DNA from: Symbiodinium natans
Taxonomy: Eukaryota > Sar > Dinophyceae > Suessiales > Symbiodiniaceae
Length of the DNA: 64,000 bases
Direction: 5' to 3'
NCBI GenBank assembly: GCA_905221605.1
Contig: CAJNDS010000890.1
Location: forward strand, 157,501 to 221,500
The translations under genes were made by a program, and so were the position numbers. This document shows, in pieces, positions 51,836-61,880 of this stretch; position 1 is the stretch's first letter; the number at the start of each line of letters is the position of its first letter. A model generated the notes under the pieces. That model was given only the letters and a program-made list of their open reading frames with translations. It made no database searches and had not been told where the DNA came from.

Positions 51836-54800
51836 CGTCACGCAGCCGCCCAGAGAGCGGCCGAAGACAAAGATGCGCGAGGGGTCGACCACGGAGTTCT
51901 CCTAAGCTTTGGGGCTTGTCTTATACCCCTTATATACCCTATGCAACCCAAGGGCCCAGACATCAGAACGCTGTAAAGAAGGTTAGGGACCATATTAAGG
52001 CCCCCTGAAACTACCGTTAGAGTTCAAGGTGTGGGACGTCAAGGCTGCGGATCGGGTTAAGGCTGTAAGCAAGCAGGACAAACCGGAAGACGACGGACGA
52101 CACAAGTCTTAAACAGACGTAATATCGGCGCCTTGATACTTTTTATAGGGTTTGGGGGGGGGGGGGGGTTGCTATAACATGTGAGTAATTATTCCGCCCC
52201 CCATAGTAACCCGAGTTCTCATGTTCCAACTGCACCCGCCGGAGCGCCAAAAGCCTGAGCCCCTACAGCCCCGGCACCCCATGATGCTCTTAGTCCTACT
52301 TTACTAAACACTCACGGCTCTGAACAGGGCTGTTGCACCAATGTCCTCTCTAAACCCTCTGGACTCTCAACACCCTAAGATACCCCAAATCTGAGTTTGT
52401 TTGTTTGTGTTACTTTTCAAGGCCGGCCCCGGTGAAGTATGCTCCCCTCCTGTTAACACCCTACAAGCTAGCCCCTAAACCCTAAACCCTAAACCCTAAA
52501 CCCTAAACCCTAAACCCTAAACCCTAAACCCTAAACCCTAAACCCTAAACCCCGCAAAAAGAGGCAGCAGGGAGTCGGAGGCCGCGTACGTCACGAGCCA
52601 CTCGTAGGCCGCTGCGGCGTCCTCCACGAAGGACGGCTCTGAGCAGCCGCCTCCAACGTCAGGGAGGCTTTTGGGGACCTATCCCTAAACCCTAAACCAC
52701 AAACCCTAAACCCTAAACCCTAAACCCTAAACCCTAAACCTTAAACCCTAAACCCTACACCCTAACCCCAACAATCAAGGGCTTCTGAGGGATATTGAGC
52801 GGCCACTTCGGCTTCTGAGGGGCTGCTCCTTGGCTTGGGGGACATAGGGTGTTGGGCAGTCGGAGGTGTTGGGCTTCTGGGCTGCAAGGGATTTGGAGGT
52901 TTAGGGTTTCGGGGTTAGGGTTTAGGGTTTAGGGTTTCGGGTTTAGGATTTAGGGATTAGGATTTAGGCTGTTAGGGCTAAGGGCTTAGGGTTTAGGGTT
53001 TAGGGTTTCAGGCGAACCGCGAAACAAATGCAGCAGCAGTAGACTGCTATGCTCAGCGCAGTACTGGACTGTGCTTTCAAAGTGTGGGTTCAGGCCCTAA
53101 ACCCTAAACCCTAAACCCTAAACCCTAAACCCTAAACCCTAAACCCTAAACCCTAAACCCTAAACCCTAAAGTCGCCATCTTGTAGAAGCTGAGTTCTTT
53201 AGGCGCAAGGGGGTTGTTCGAAATTAGGGGTAGGAAGCCTTACAAGGTGGAACCCCCCCGACAAAGAGACCCCAATCTACAACAACCCCCACATGCTTCC
53301 TTCCTACTCTTCCAGGATTGTAGTGAGGTGGCTTGTTTCTCCATTCCGTCATGTTGTTGCTGAAGTTGGCTGTCCTAGAATACATCGACCCTTGGCCTGA
53401 AACCACACAGCCCCAAGTGGCCCGCTGAATTGAAAACCATAGCAAAACTCCCCCAAGAGAACTAGTTCATGGTTGGGATAATATTAAAAATTTAATTTGT
53501 AGTTCCTTATTGGGTTTGGGTACCCTTAAAAATGTAAAGTGTTACCCAACTATGACCAAGAAAACACCTGAAACCCGAAAAAAAACCGAACCCTAAACCC
53601 TTAATCCACGAAAGGCTGAGGGCCCAGAGCCGACGTTACGCTGAGGGAAAACCCTGAACCCTAAACCCTGAACCATGAACCCTGAACCCTAAATCCCACC
53701 TCCGTTCTCCGAGCGCCCGTAGCCCCTGTACTCCAGGGCCAGCACAACAACCTGGCGTTCAGTGCGTCACAGCTGGTTAGGCATGTGGGGGGTATTGGTC
53801 TGACGAATGTTCTTTTGTCTCCAATCCGCATGTATGCAACCCTAAACCCTAAACCCTAAACCCTAAACCCTAAACCCTAAACCTTTTTTCGAACCTCCAG
53901 TCCAATAGATGGCTCCATATTGCGGCTCTTAAGCATCTTTGGCCCTTCTCCAGTCGACACGAACGCATTGCAGAAACAAAGCTCCAGAATACGTAGGGGG
54001 CTTGGGTAGCTAGAATTTGCCTTTCGTGTAGCGAAGCTTATGGTTAAGGGGATGATGATGACACGTAAGTATTTAGGCGCCTGTATTCGAGCCCGAGACC
54101 TTCGGGGCCCTCAGTGATTGCTGCTTCTGAGGCGCGTCTAAGTGTCGGCAGCAGCGCTTGAAGAAATCCAGGCGTTGCGCAATGTCTCCTCTGCGGGGGG
54201 GGGGGGGGGGGGGGTCACCCTGAGAACCTGAAAACACGAAACAAATTCCCTGCCCAAACATGAGCGCCCGGAGTCTTTGCTCTTGAAGACCTGCCCCCAC
54301 ACCCCCCCCCCCCCCGAACACTTAAAATCTTGGCCGATGCCTTAAGTCCCTGAAGTCTCCTGCGTTTGAGTGGAAGAAGAGCACGGCTGGCCGTCTCTTC
54401 TCCTCCTGCTTCCTTGGGGCAAAGACATGGAAGGCTGAGGGCTCTTGGGGTTTCCATCCTAACACGGGCTCTTAGTGTGGAACGAGAGAAGTAGGCACCC
54501 TATGTAGCCTCATAAAAGGGTGTGTATATTATATATATATACATATATATATACACTACATTATATAGAGGGGATATATATATATATATATACATATAGG
54601 GGTATAAGGTACTTAGTCCCTCATTCCCTGCTAAAAACAAGTAGGTTTGGGGTTAAGAGTTCAGAGCATGCTTGTTGCCCTTGCAGAGAGCCTCTCGAAG
54701 ACAGGTTTAAACCCTGAACCCTAAACCCTAAACCCTAAAACCTAAAGCCTAAAGCCTAAAGCCTAAACCCTAAACCCTAAACCCTAAACCCTAAACCCCA

Positions 54801-55199
54801 AACCCCATCCCTGAAGTCTAAAGGTGTGTGTCGGCAGCATTCTTTGAACTGCCAGGCGTTCCCCTGCTGCACGGCTTTCGAAAGAGAAACAATCACTTCC
54901 TTGGTTTCTTTGGAACATCCTAAGTTTGGGCGTTCAGGGTCTCTTGGGTCTAGCTAGGACAATGACAAAGCACCACAAACCCTAAACCCTAAACCCTAAA
55001 ACCCTAAACCCTAAACCCTAGACCCTAAACCCTAAACCCTAAACCCTAAACCCTAAACCCTAAACCCTAAACCCTGACCCTAAACCCTAAACCCTAAACC
55101 CAAAACCCGAAACCCTAAACTCAACAGCAACGGCCCCCCAACTCCGATAAGGCGAGGCGCTGCTGGCCTAGGAGCCAGGCATGCAGCTTCGTGCCATCC
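51836..55199 (-). CDS. ABHD13/17-like alpha/beta hydrolase gene, multi-exon
   Basis: Minus-strand exons: 55199 to about 55130 (DGTKLHAWLLGQQRLALSEL); 54919 to about 54815 (KETKEVIVSLSKAVQQGNAW); 54434-54341 (RRPAVLFFHSNAGDFRDL, oxyanion-hole HxNAGD); 54190-54109 (GDIAQRLDFFKRCCRHLD); 53751-53700 (VVVLALEYRGYGRSENG); 52650 to about 52586 (CSEPSFVEDAAAAYEWLVTY); 51901 to about 51836 (NSVVDPSRIFVFGRSLGGCV, nucleophile Ser in GRSLGG). The order follows bem46/ABHD13/ABHD17 serine hydrolases, some of which remove protein palmitates. From 54434 onward the phases fit at each junction where both borders are fixed. Donors are GC and GT. The exons for the catalytic Asp and His were not found downstream. 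Introns hold CCCTAAA/TTTAGGG arrays and poly(G). Confidence 0.75.
52473..52552 (-). repeat. CCCTAAA array in an intron of the hydrolase gene
   Basis: About 11 units between the exons at 52586-52650 and 51836-51901. Confidence 0.95.
52683..53172. repeat. CCCTAAA, TTTAGGG and CCCTAAA arrays in one intron
   Basis: 52683-52760 C-strand, 52903-53010 G-strand, 53097-53172 C-strand: three arrays of alternating orientation inside the 1.05-kb intron 52651-53699 of the hydrolase gene. The same intron also contains the introner-like copy D2 and an open plus stretch after a good acceptor at about 53,312 (VVRWLVSPFRHVVAEVGCP). Confidence 0.9.
53462..53556 (-). mobile_element. Introner-like element family D, copy 2
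   Basis: 95 bp; the minus strand begins GTCATAGTTGGGTAAC and ends CCATGAACTAG, the same ends and length as copy 1 at 25934-26028. Confidence 0.6.
54528..54600. repeat. TA-rich microsatellite
   Basis: (TA)n blocks interrupted by CACTACATT and GAGGGGA. It lies in an intron of the hydrolase gene. Confidence 0.9.
54977..55118 (-). repeat. CCCTAAA array in an intron of the hydrolase gene
   Basis: About 19 units with a few indels, between the first two recognised exons of the hydrolase gene. Confidence 0.95.
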
Positions 55200-55372
55200 C
55201 TGGGGGATTCCCCTTTTGGGTGGGGCCGGGGTGGGGGGGGGTAGGGTAGGGTTATGGGGCGGGTTGTGGGAATCGCGCCCTGGAGCTTCACGGCTTTACG
55301 AGCAGCCCGAAACCCTAAACCCCAAAACAGCTTTAGGGCTGAAGGGCGCGAAAGAGGCGTGTCAGGTTCGGG

Positions 55373-55884
55373 TTTAGGGTTTAGGGTTTAGGGTTTAGGG
55401 TTTAGGGTTTAGGGTTTAGGGTTTAGGGTTTAGGGTTTAGGGTTTAGGGTTTAGGGTTTAGGGTTTTGGGTTTAGGGTTTAGGGTTTAGGGTTTAGGGTT
55501 TAGGGTTTTTAGGGTTTAGGGTTTAGGGTTTAGGGTTTAGGGTTTAGGGTTTAGGGTTTAGGGTTTAGGGTTTAGGGTTTAGGGTTTAGGGTTTAGGGTT
55601 TAGGGTTTAGGGGTTTAGGGGGTTTAGGGTTTAGGGTTTAGGGTTTAGGGTTAGGGTTTAGGGTTTAGGGTTTAGGGTTTAGGGTTTAGGGTTTTTAGGG
55701 TTTAGGGTTTAGGGTTTAGGGTTTAGGGTTTAGGGTTTAGGGTTTAGGGTTTAGGGTTTAGGGTTTAGGGTTTAGGGTTTAGGGTTTAGGGTTTAGGGTT
55801 TAGGGTTTAGGGTTTAGGGTTTAGGGTTTAGGGTTTAGGGTTTAGGGTTTAGGGTTTAGGGTTTAGGGTTTAGGGTTTAGGGTT
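55373..55884 (+). repeat. Longest TTTAGGG array (~72 units)
   Basis: 512 bp, almost perfect, with five small length slips. It runs straight into the plus-strand terminal exon at 55881-56050: the last TTTAG of the array is the best acceptor for that exon. Confidence 0.98.
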
Positions 55885-56050
55885 TGCGCCGAAGCTGGAG
55901 AAGGATATGACATGGCCGGACGGGCGAACAAACTTGAAATTTGTTTCGGTTCCGGAGCACGCTCAAGGCCACCGAGAATGGGGCCTTGCTTCGGCCACAT
56001 CATTTCACGCGTTTCCCTCCCGCGCCGTCAAGTGCGGCTCCCACCCTTAG
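55881..56050 (+). CDS. Unidentified terminal exon fed by a TTTAG acceptor
   Basis: Reading from TTTAG, 2 nt + FAPKLEKDMTWPDGRTNLKF then VSVPEHAQGHREWGLASATS and on to KCGSHP, stop TAG at 56048-56050. It has normal complexity and coding-type codon use. No other acceptor lies between the array and the open frame, so the splice site would be inside the telomere-like repeat. The family is not recognised and upstream exons were not found. Confidence 0.5.
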
Positions 56051-56085
56051 CCAGCTCCGCCTTTTAGGGTTTAGTTTCCTAAACT

Positions 56086-56113
56086 CATGTTTAGGAAACT
56101 CTCTTGTTTTTTC
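56086..56113. terminator. Perfect 12-bp hairpin after a plus-strand stop codon
   Basis: AGTTTCCTAAAC and GTTTAGGAAACT flank the 4-nt loop TCAT, about 37 bp downstream of the TAG at 56050. It may mark a 3' end; no polyadenylation signal was identified. It could also be two facing telomere-like words. Confidence 0.3.
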
Positions 56114-56221
56114 TCGCCGCCCTTCTTGTATGTGTTCTTGTCGGGATGTATTAAACCCTAGTCAAAGTTGCTTGTTTGGTCTACCACGATCTCAGTCCTC
56201 TTGCAGCCTGCTAGCCCGCAG

Positions 56222-56915
56222 GGGACAGAGGAGCAAATGGAAGGGTGCTATAAGCAAATGGAAAGGGCGAGCCTGGGCGGTGCTATAAGCAAATGGAAGG
56301 GGCCTGGGCGGTGCTATAAGCAAAAGAAAGGGCCTGGGCGGTGCTTTAAGCAAATGGAAGGGGCCTGGGCGGTGCTATAAGCAAATGGAAGGGGCCTGGG
56401 CTGTGCGATAAGCGAATGGAAAGGGGGAGCCTGGGCGGCGCTATTAGAAAATGGAAGGGGCCTGGGCGGTGCGATAAGCATAAGCGAATAGAAGGAGGAG
56501 CCTGGGCGGTGCTACAAGCAAATGGAAAGGGGGAGCCTGGGCGGTGCTATAAGCAAATGGAAGGGGCCTGGGCGGTGCTATAAGCAAACGGAAGGGGCCT
56601 GGGTGGTGCGATAAGCGAATGGAAGGGGGGAGCCTGGGCGGTGCTATATGCGAATGGAAAAGGGGAGCCTGGGCGACGCTATAAGCAAATGGAAGGGGCC
56701 TGGGCGGTGCGATAAGCGAATGGAAGGGGGGAGCCTGGGCGGGGCTATAAGCAAATGGAAGGGGCCTGGGCGGTGCGATAAGCGAATGGAAGGAGGAGCC
56801 TGGGCGGTGCTAAAGGAAGGGGCCTGGGCGGTGCTATAAGCAAATGGAAGGGGCCTGGGCGGTGCTATAAGCAAAAGGAAGGGACCTGGGCGGTGCTATA
56901 AGCAAATACAAAGGC
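56222..56915. repeat. ~31-bp minisatellite
   Basis: About 21 units of GGGGCCTGGGCGGTGCTATA plus AGCAAATGGAA. Variants are GCGATAAGCGAATGG and GGGGGAGCCTGGG. No non-repeat coding anchor is present. Confidence 0.95.
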
Positions 56916-57221
56916 CTGGTGTGTACAACAGAACATAACCCTCGCCAATTTTTTCTGGGCCCTTTTTACAAGCACGATGTCCCCGGTCGTGTGTTAATGC
57001 GTTTGCAGCGGACCACACGGAAGCCGACGTCAAAACCCGAGGTTTTGCGATTCCGAGTGCGCAGACAGATACGCCAGAGAGGGGGGGGGGGGGGGGGGGC
57101 GGGGCGCGCGCAAAAATCGCATGACGCACACTATTCAGGCGCGTCCGTCGCGAGGCAGCATTCTTGGAATTAAGGCATTAGGCATTAGGCATATTTGACC
57201 CCACCTGTTTTGGAGGTGGGG

Positions 57222-57507
57222 GAGTGGGGGGGGAGTGGGGGAGTGGGGGTGGGAGAGTGGGGGGAGTGCGGGAGCGGGGGAGTAGGGTGGGAGTGGGGAG
57301 GGAAGTGGAGTGGGGGGAGTGGAGTGGGGGGGGGGTAGCGCAGAAGCATGTCGTGATACAGTGTGGGTGAAAAGTGCTAGAAGTGGTTTAGGTTGGGGGT
57401 TTCGAGCCGGAAGCCTGGACTTGGGCCAGAAGAGGGAGTGGGGGAGTGGGGGAGTGGGGGAGTGGGGGAGTGGGGGAGTGGGGGAGTGGGGGAGTGGGGG
57501 AGTGGGG
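57222..57507. repeat. GGGGGAGTG 9-mer arrays, two blocks
   Basis: 57222-57342 (irregular) and 57430-57507 (9 regular units), separated by about 85 bp of unique DNA. A poly(G) run lies at 57079-57100. Strong G-strand bias. Confidence 0.9.
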
Positions 57508-58722
57508 CGACTTGATCCAGGCCCAGGCAAGACCACACACGCGATGGCGTACGCTGCCGATGTGTTCAAACTCATAGTTTCCCAGGGGGGCTTCTTCGTC
57601 TTATACGTCCCCGCGGGGTATTATCTTGTTCTTGTCGTGGACCTGGCCTCATGATGCTGTTTGTGCGCACAGCTGCTCGGTGTTGCCTCTGCGCCTTGTC
57701 TTTTTGCTTTGTCAGGTTGTGATCGGGCCGGCCCCCTTGTGAGAGGCCGACTCCCGGGCCGACGACATGGACTACCTTCCGCGCGCCGCGCAGCTGGAGT
57801 GACTAACGGTGCGCTTCAAGTCCTGCGCGTGCAACCCGACTAGTGCGCTGTACTGTAAAGTTGTGTTTGAGACATGGCACGGTAAACTTCGTGTGCAGGG
57901 GAATATTGGATCCTGTTCAAGGCATTAGGACGTTCAACTCGTCCCAGAAATTAACTCCGACTAGCGTATCCGAGGCAAAGACCAGCTCGGTTTGGTGTGT
58001 CACGGCGGCATCAACATCTCAGGTCCTAAGTTTTGGGCAGCATTTCTACACCTATACAGAAGCTTCGTTCTGCACGGTAGACCACGTAATCCTGCATATA
58101 CGAAGAGGTAGTATCTGAATTGGGACCTTCGCAGTTTTCATCCGACACACCAGACTCAGCGACGAATCAGCAAAGCGCGCATGCAAAATTGCACATATGT
58201 GAGGCGTGTCCTGGATTGGTCTAGGGCGCTTTGGATAGTTTGCCACTGTCGCACGTCTGCATGGAAACTGCTTGGAGACGATGTCGGCATGTCATTCGTA
58301 CCTCCCGCTCCCGCATCAAGTTGTACGACGAAGACCGGTGAACATGTCTTCAGTGCCTCAGAACATGTTTCGGTTCTGTGTCGAGTTGGTTGCATCACCC
58401 AAGGCGTGAGCTCACAGCAGCCATAGGCTTTAGAAGATACATCATCCGCATATTCATAAATCGATAAACCAGAAAAAAAGGCGCTGTCTCTAACTGTCAA
58501 CCCTGACCTCGGGCATGTGCTCGATGTCCACGTCGACTCGGGCTTGGATCTATATCGCAACGTCCGCGAATACGAAAAAGATCACGTTGAGTGTTCGTAT
58601 GCATTGACAGGCTTGTGTGGTCGAGGCACTGAACTCGACATGCTTACACGGCTGACCCTTGAACCCGTTCAGGCATCAGTGCTCAGACTCATACTGTAAA
58701 CCTGACCGTCCTCAGCTGGACC
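57508..58722. other. Unique DNA upstream of the 379-codon gene
   Basis: Short open stretches only: plus 57544-57654 (MAYAADVFKLIVSQGGFFVL ..., hydrophobic) and plus 57717-57843 after the acceptor CTTTGTCAG. 57850-58720 holds no supported exon. CCTCAG ends 7 bp before the ATG at 58723 and could be a trans-splice acceptor. Confidence 0.4.
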
Positions 58723-59862
58723 ATGTGGAGCGGTAAGAAGGGCAGCGGCAAAGGCAAAGGGTCCAAGGGCAAGACTCCGGCTTGGGCTTCGGACGGTTGG
58801 GCGTCCTCGTGGTCGGCCTACAACGAACCTTGGAATGCCAATCGAGAGTCGCCTCAGGAATCTTATGCCTGGGGGTCTTGGGGCAGCGATGGCAAGGGAG
58901 GCAAAGACGACGGCAAGGGCAAGACCAAAGAGTATGTGCCTCGGCTCGAGGGACGCTACGCCTTGGCGAAGGCCGTGCTGCGTCCATACGCGGACGAGCA
59001 TGGCAAGGCCGTCTACGCTAGCACCTCTGTCAAGGACCTGTTCGGCAAGGACAGCATGCGTCAAGTCCTGGACTCGCGCAACTGCGAGCTAGTTCGACGC
59101 CCTTCTGTAGGTCTCTCCACCATATCCGGATCGGCGCGAGCCCTCTCCAATTGTCTAGACACCTACTTGGAGGAAGGCGAAGGAACGCCCTCTGCGGTGT
59201 TGGGGCGATTTGCGGAGTTCTTCCAGACTGCTGAAGCAAAAGCCTTCATTGCAGCTTGCGAGGTTTTGGTGAAAGAGCGCACCTCGGAGACGAGCAAGGC
59301 TAAGCTGGAGGATGCGCTCCAGACATGGTGTATGTTCTACCGCACACACAAGGCTGTGATTTCCAAGATGCTTCCAGAGGTTCTCGCCTTTGTGAGCACA
59401 GTCTACCTTGGAGGCATCCAAATGCTCGAGGCTGTGACCATGTGCAACGCCCTCTCCAATTGGGCGCACAAGATACCGACTACGACGTCGAATGCTGCCA
59501 CGCTGGGCTCGTGGCAATCCTCCCCGAAAGACCTCGGCCTCATGAAGAAATTCTTGATGGAATCGTTGCGCCAGAGACACGAGGACAGCGCAGGTTGGCA
59601 TCGTAAGGGCCTTCAAGGAGGCGACAGCGACGACGAAGAGGAAGCCTGGGGCGTCAAGATGTCAAAAAGGCCCGCGCCCAGTTCTTCGGAGTCCTCAAAC
59701 AGCTCGGAGAAGGCGCGCAAGAAAGCCAAGAAGGAAGCAAAGAAGCATGCCAAGAAGGAGCGAAAGACGGCGGAGCGCGAGAAGAAAGAGCCTGAGCGAG
59801 AGGGTGCGACTGGAGCGGAACTTGGTCGGGAGGACGCCTCGGCCGTGGAGGAAGAGAAGTGA
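58723..59862 (+). CDS. Unknown 379-residue protein with basic N- and C-termini
   Basis: The ATG at 58723 is the first in frame. Residues 1-75 are G/K/S/W-rich (GKKGSGKGKGSKGK), a likely nucleic-acid-binding tail. Residues 80-300 are an alpha-helical core (RYALAKAVLRPYADEHGKAV ... WCMFYRTHKAVISKMLPEVL). Residues 305-315 are acidic (GDSDDEEEAW), then a Ser-rich stretch and a Lys/Arg/Glu coiled coil (KKAKKEAKKHAKKERK) to the end. No family is recognised. Such basic-core-basic proteins precede the enzymatic ORF in some non-LTR retroelements, but no RT was seen in the window. Single-exon structure and GC-rich codons support a real gene. Confidence 0.65.
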   Translation: MWSGKKGSGKGKGSKGKTPAWASDGWASSWSAYNEPWNANRESPQESYAWGSWGSDGKGGKDDGKGKTKEYVPRLEGRYALAKAVLRPYADEHGKAVYASTSVKDLFGKDSMRQVLDSRNCELVRRPSVGLSTISGSARALSNCLDTYLEEGEGTPSAVLGRFAEFFQTAEAKAFIAACEVLVKERTSETSKAKLEDALQTWCMFYRTHKAVISKMLPEVLAFVSTVYLGGIQMLEAVTMCNALSNWAHKIPTTTSNAATLGSWQSSPKDLGLMKKFLMESLRQRHEDSAGWHRKGLQGGDSDDEEEAWGVKMSKRPAPSSSESSNSSEKARKKAKKEAKKHAKKERKTAEREKKEPEREGATGAELGREDASAVEEEK

Positions 59863-61011
59863 CACTCTCGAATGCGCGCCAGCCGCCGGCTGCACAGCAG
59901 CAAGCATTGCCCTACCCTTACTAGCCAGTGCTCCTTGGTGGCTCCACTCTTTGTGGTCTCGTGTTCATAGGTAGCCGGGGTAGACTCAAGCCTAAAGTCG
60001 CAAACTAATGCGTCCCATGCGTATTCTCATCGTAAGCCCATCAGAGCACCGGCGCTGTCACCTGCTGCACTTTCTTTGTTCTTTGCGGAGCGGGCCCTGC
60101 CCCCGCAGAGACCTACCTGCCCATGCCCAGAAAACGTTTGAGCGTGCCAGACTTTCAGATCATGATTGCATGTGTGTGTGGAGCAGACGTTGCCTGTCTC
60201 GACGAGCTTCAGCCGCTCTCCTTGTGAGATGTTGTAGTGCTGCAGCATACATTGACAGGCTAGCCTTGGCAGTGCGGTCATGTTCCATGAAGCAGGTCGA
60301 ACATCTGCTGTGTTCCGATTTCCATCAACCAGTGTCTGAAAGGCGCACTCATGGCGATGATTCTGGTCGTCCTGGCGGTGTTCGTGGTGCGCGGGGCTAA
60401 GCCGTCGTCTTCTCCTGGCACGCGCGTAGGAATTCCGTCATTGCAGCAACCTGAGGCGCGCTTGGACTGCGGGCAACGCTCAGCTCACGCAGCTGGATCC
60501 AACCTCTTCGTCCTCTTCATCATCCTCCTCCAGGCATCCTGCGTCGTTGATGTGTTCTTCTTTAAGTATACACACACCATCTTGTCTGGCAGGACTTCGA
60601 GCCCAAGCGAGGTGCCTACGCCCAAGGTCCGGCGTCGCATGCAGCGCAGACACGCACCGCAGACGAGTGGGGGCTGTCAGCAACAATCTGACTAGGAGAA
60701 CGGACTTGCAGATCGAGAGTCCTCGGCCCACGACATTCGCCATGAAACGGTTCGAGGCGTGCCATCTTCCTCTGCTTCGAGGCACTCTGTCGCGCTTGCT
60801 CGTTCGTTGTGATGGAGAGAGTCTTGCGTTGTCGAGCAGGACCCTCAATGTGAACGAAGTGACGACCTCGAAAGCCCGCGTTGAACGATCCGCCGAGAGG
60901 CCGCATCCTTTTAGAAGCTACACATGCAGTGAGAAATTGGCGAGCGCGCGCGCGCGATGACCCTTTGACTGCTCAGGACGCCGGCGCGTCGAAGACCCCG
61001 CGCTCGAAAGA
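59863..61011. other. 3' region of the 379-codon gene and spacer
   Basis: Contains copy 1 of the duplicated module (60052-60210) and a stretch at 60331-60400 that recurs at 62096-62160. A plus frame from 60351 begins MAMILVVLAVFVVRG, signal-peptide-like, but loses coding character after 40 codons, and its equivalent at 62113 stops after about 30. No gene is called. Confidence 0.4.
60052..60210 (+). repeat. Duplicated module, copy 1
   Basis: About 159 bp, over 90% identical to 61722-61880. Holds CGGAGCGGGCCCTGCCCCCG, CCATGCCCAGAAAACGTTTG and TGTGTGTGTGGAGCAGACGT. It starts 190 bp after the stop of the 379-codon gene. Confidence 0.9.
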
Positions 61012-61721
61012 ATGACAGAGGCGTGCATCTGTGGCGTGTGCCAGGCGGTGAAGAAGAATGCAGAGGACATCGCGATCTGCCTTGCGTGCTCGCGCTGGAT
61101 GGCTCCGGCGGTCCGGGTGCGGCGAACGAGTCCGGCTACTGTGTTTTCTGTAGCAGTGTGCGTTTTGAGCAATTGTCGTGGCTGCGTGATGGCCGCGTCG
61201 TGACAAGAGCCCTGGGATGCCTTTCGGAAGCTAGCAGAAGAGAGGCTCTCCGATTAATTGAGGTACATGGGGGCAAGAACATGGCAGCGGACTTCGAGAA
61301 ACGTGTGGCACGTGCTCTGCACCGGAAGGACCCGGCACGCGCCAAGCGACGTGCCCGGGGTAGATACAACAAGAACCAAAATGTCCGAGGCAGGAGGTGC
61401 AAGGAGGAGGTACGCCGGAGCATGGAAGGCTTCGACAAGGAGACGGATTGTTGGGGCATCGCCTCGGTGGCGAAAAGTCGGAAGACCGATCGCAAAGGAG
61501 ATGCTACGAGAAGCTGTGACGAGAAGCTGGCTGTCTCGGGCATCCGAGTCAGGAAAAAGCTCGCGCCTACTACGTCCTGGGGCGTGAGAACAGTGAGAAC
61601 CTCGAGGAAGTCTCGCAAGTCCGACAAATCCCGAGACACATCTAGCACGGGTGAAAGCGCGCGTGCAACAGGAGAGGACAGGCCTCCAGCTGGTGGAACA
61701 GACCGGGAGGAGGCATCCTGA
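61012..61721 (+). CDS. Zinc-finger-like basic protein, frameshifted
   Basis: Two overlapping frames make one protein: 61012 to about 61110 (MTEACICGVCQAVKKNAEDI then AICLACSRWM) and from about 61110 to 61721 (GPGAANESGYCVFCSSVRFE ... KKLAPTTSWG). Three C-x2-C pairs (CGVC, CLAC, CVFC) suggest a treble-clef or RING-like zinc site. The rest is Arg/Lys-rich (RARGRYNKNQNVRGRRCKEE), as in nucleic-acid binders. A one-base change near 61,105-61,115 breaks the frame; it may be an error, a mutation or a tiny intron. The stop falls at 61721, directly at the start of module copy 2. Confidence 0.5.
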
Positions 61722-61880
61722 GCGCCGTCGCTCACCTGCCGCATTTTCGTTGTTCTTTGCGGAGCGGGCCCTGCCCCCGCAGAGACCTACCTGCCCATGC
61801 CCAGAAAACGTTTGAGCGTGCCAGACTTTCAGATCATGACTGCATGTGTGTGTGGAGCAGACGTTGCCTGTCTCGACGTG
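61722..61880 (+). repeat. Duplicated module, copy 2
   Basis: Direct repeat of 60052-60210 at a distance of about 1.67 kb. It begins at the stop codon of the zinc-finger-like ORF. A second homologous stretch (62096-62160) follows, as at 60331-60400. Confidence 0.9.

Larger units (their letters stand above)
7741..55884. repeat. Interspersed telomere-like (TTTAGGG)n arrays, both orientations
   Basis: Blanket entry. Dozens of short arrays of TTTAGGG or CCCTAAA, with local variants TTGAGGG, TTCAGGG, TTTGGGG and TTTAGGGGG, are scattered from 7.7 to 55.9 kb, excluding the copia element. G-strand arrays on plus include 19141-19250, 28401-28446, 29425-29490, 41320-41475 and 49170-49275. C-strand arrays include 20286-20350, 27180-27330, 29185-29290, 42700-42895, 43690-43850, 48640-48690, 51511-51568, 53838-53883 and 54712-54800. 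Orientation changes more than twenty times, so this is not a chromosome end. Most arrays lie between exons, that is, in introns or spacers. The largest are listed separately. Confidence 0.95.

Noticed and set aside
55373-55884. Chromosome-end telomere
   Set aside because: It is internal, flanked by exons on both sides, and arrays of both orientations surround it.
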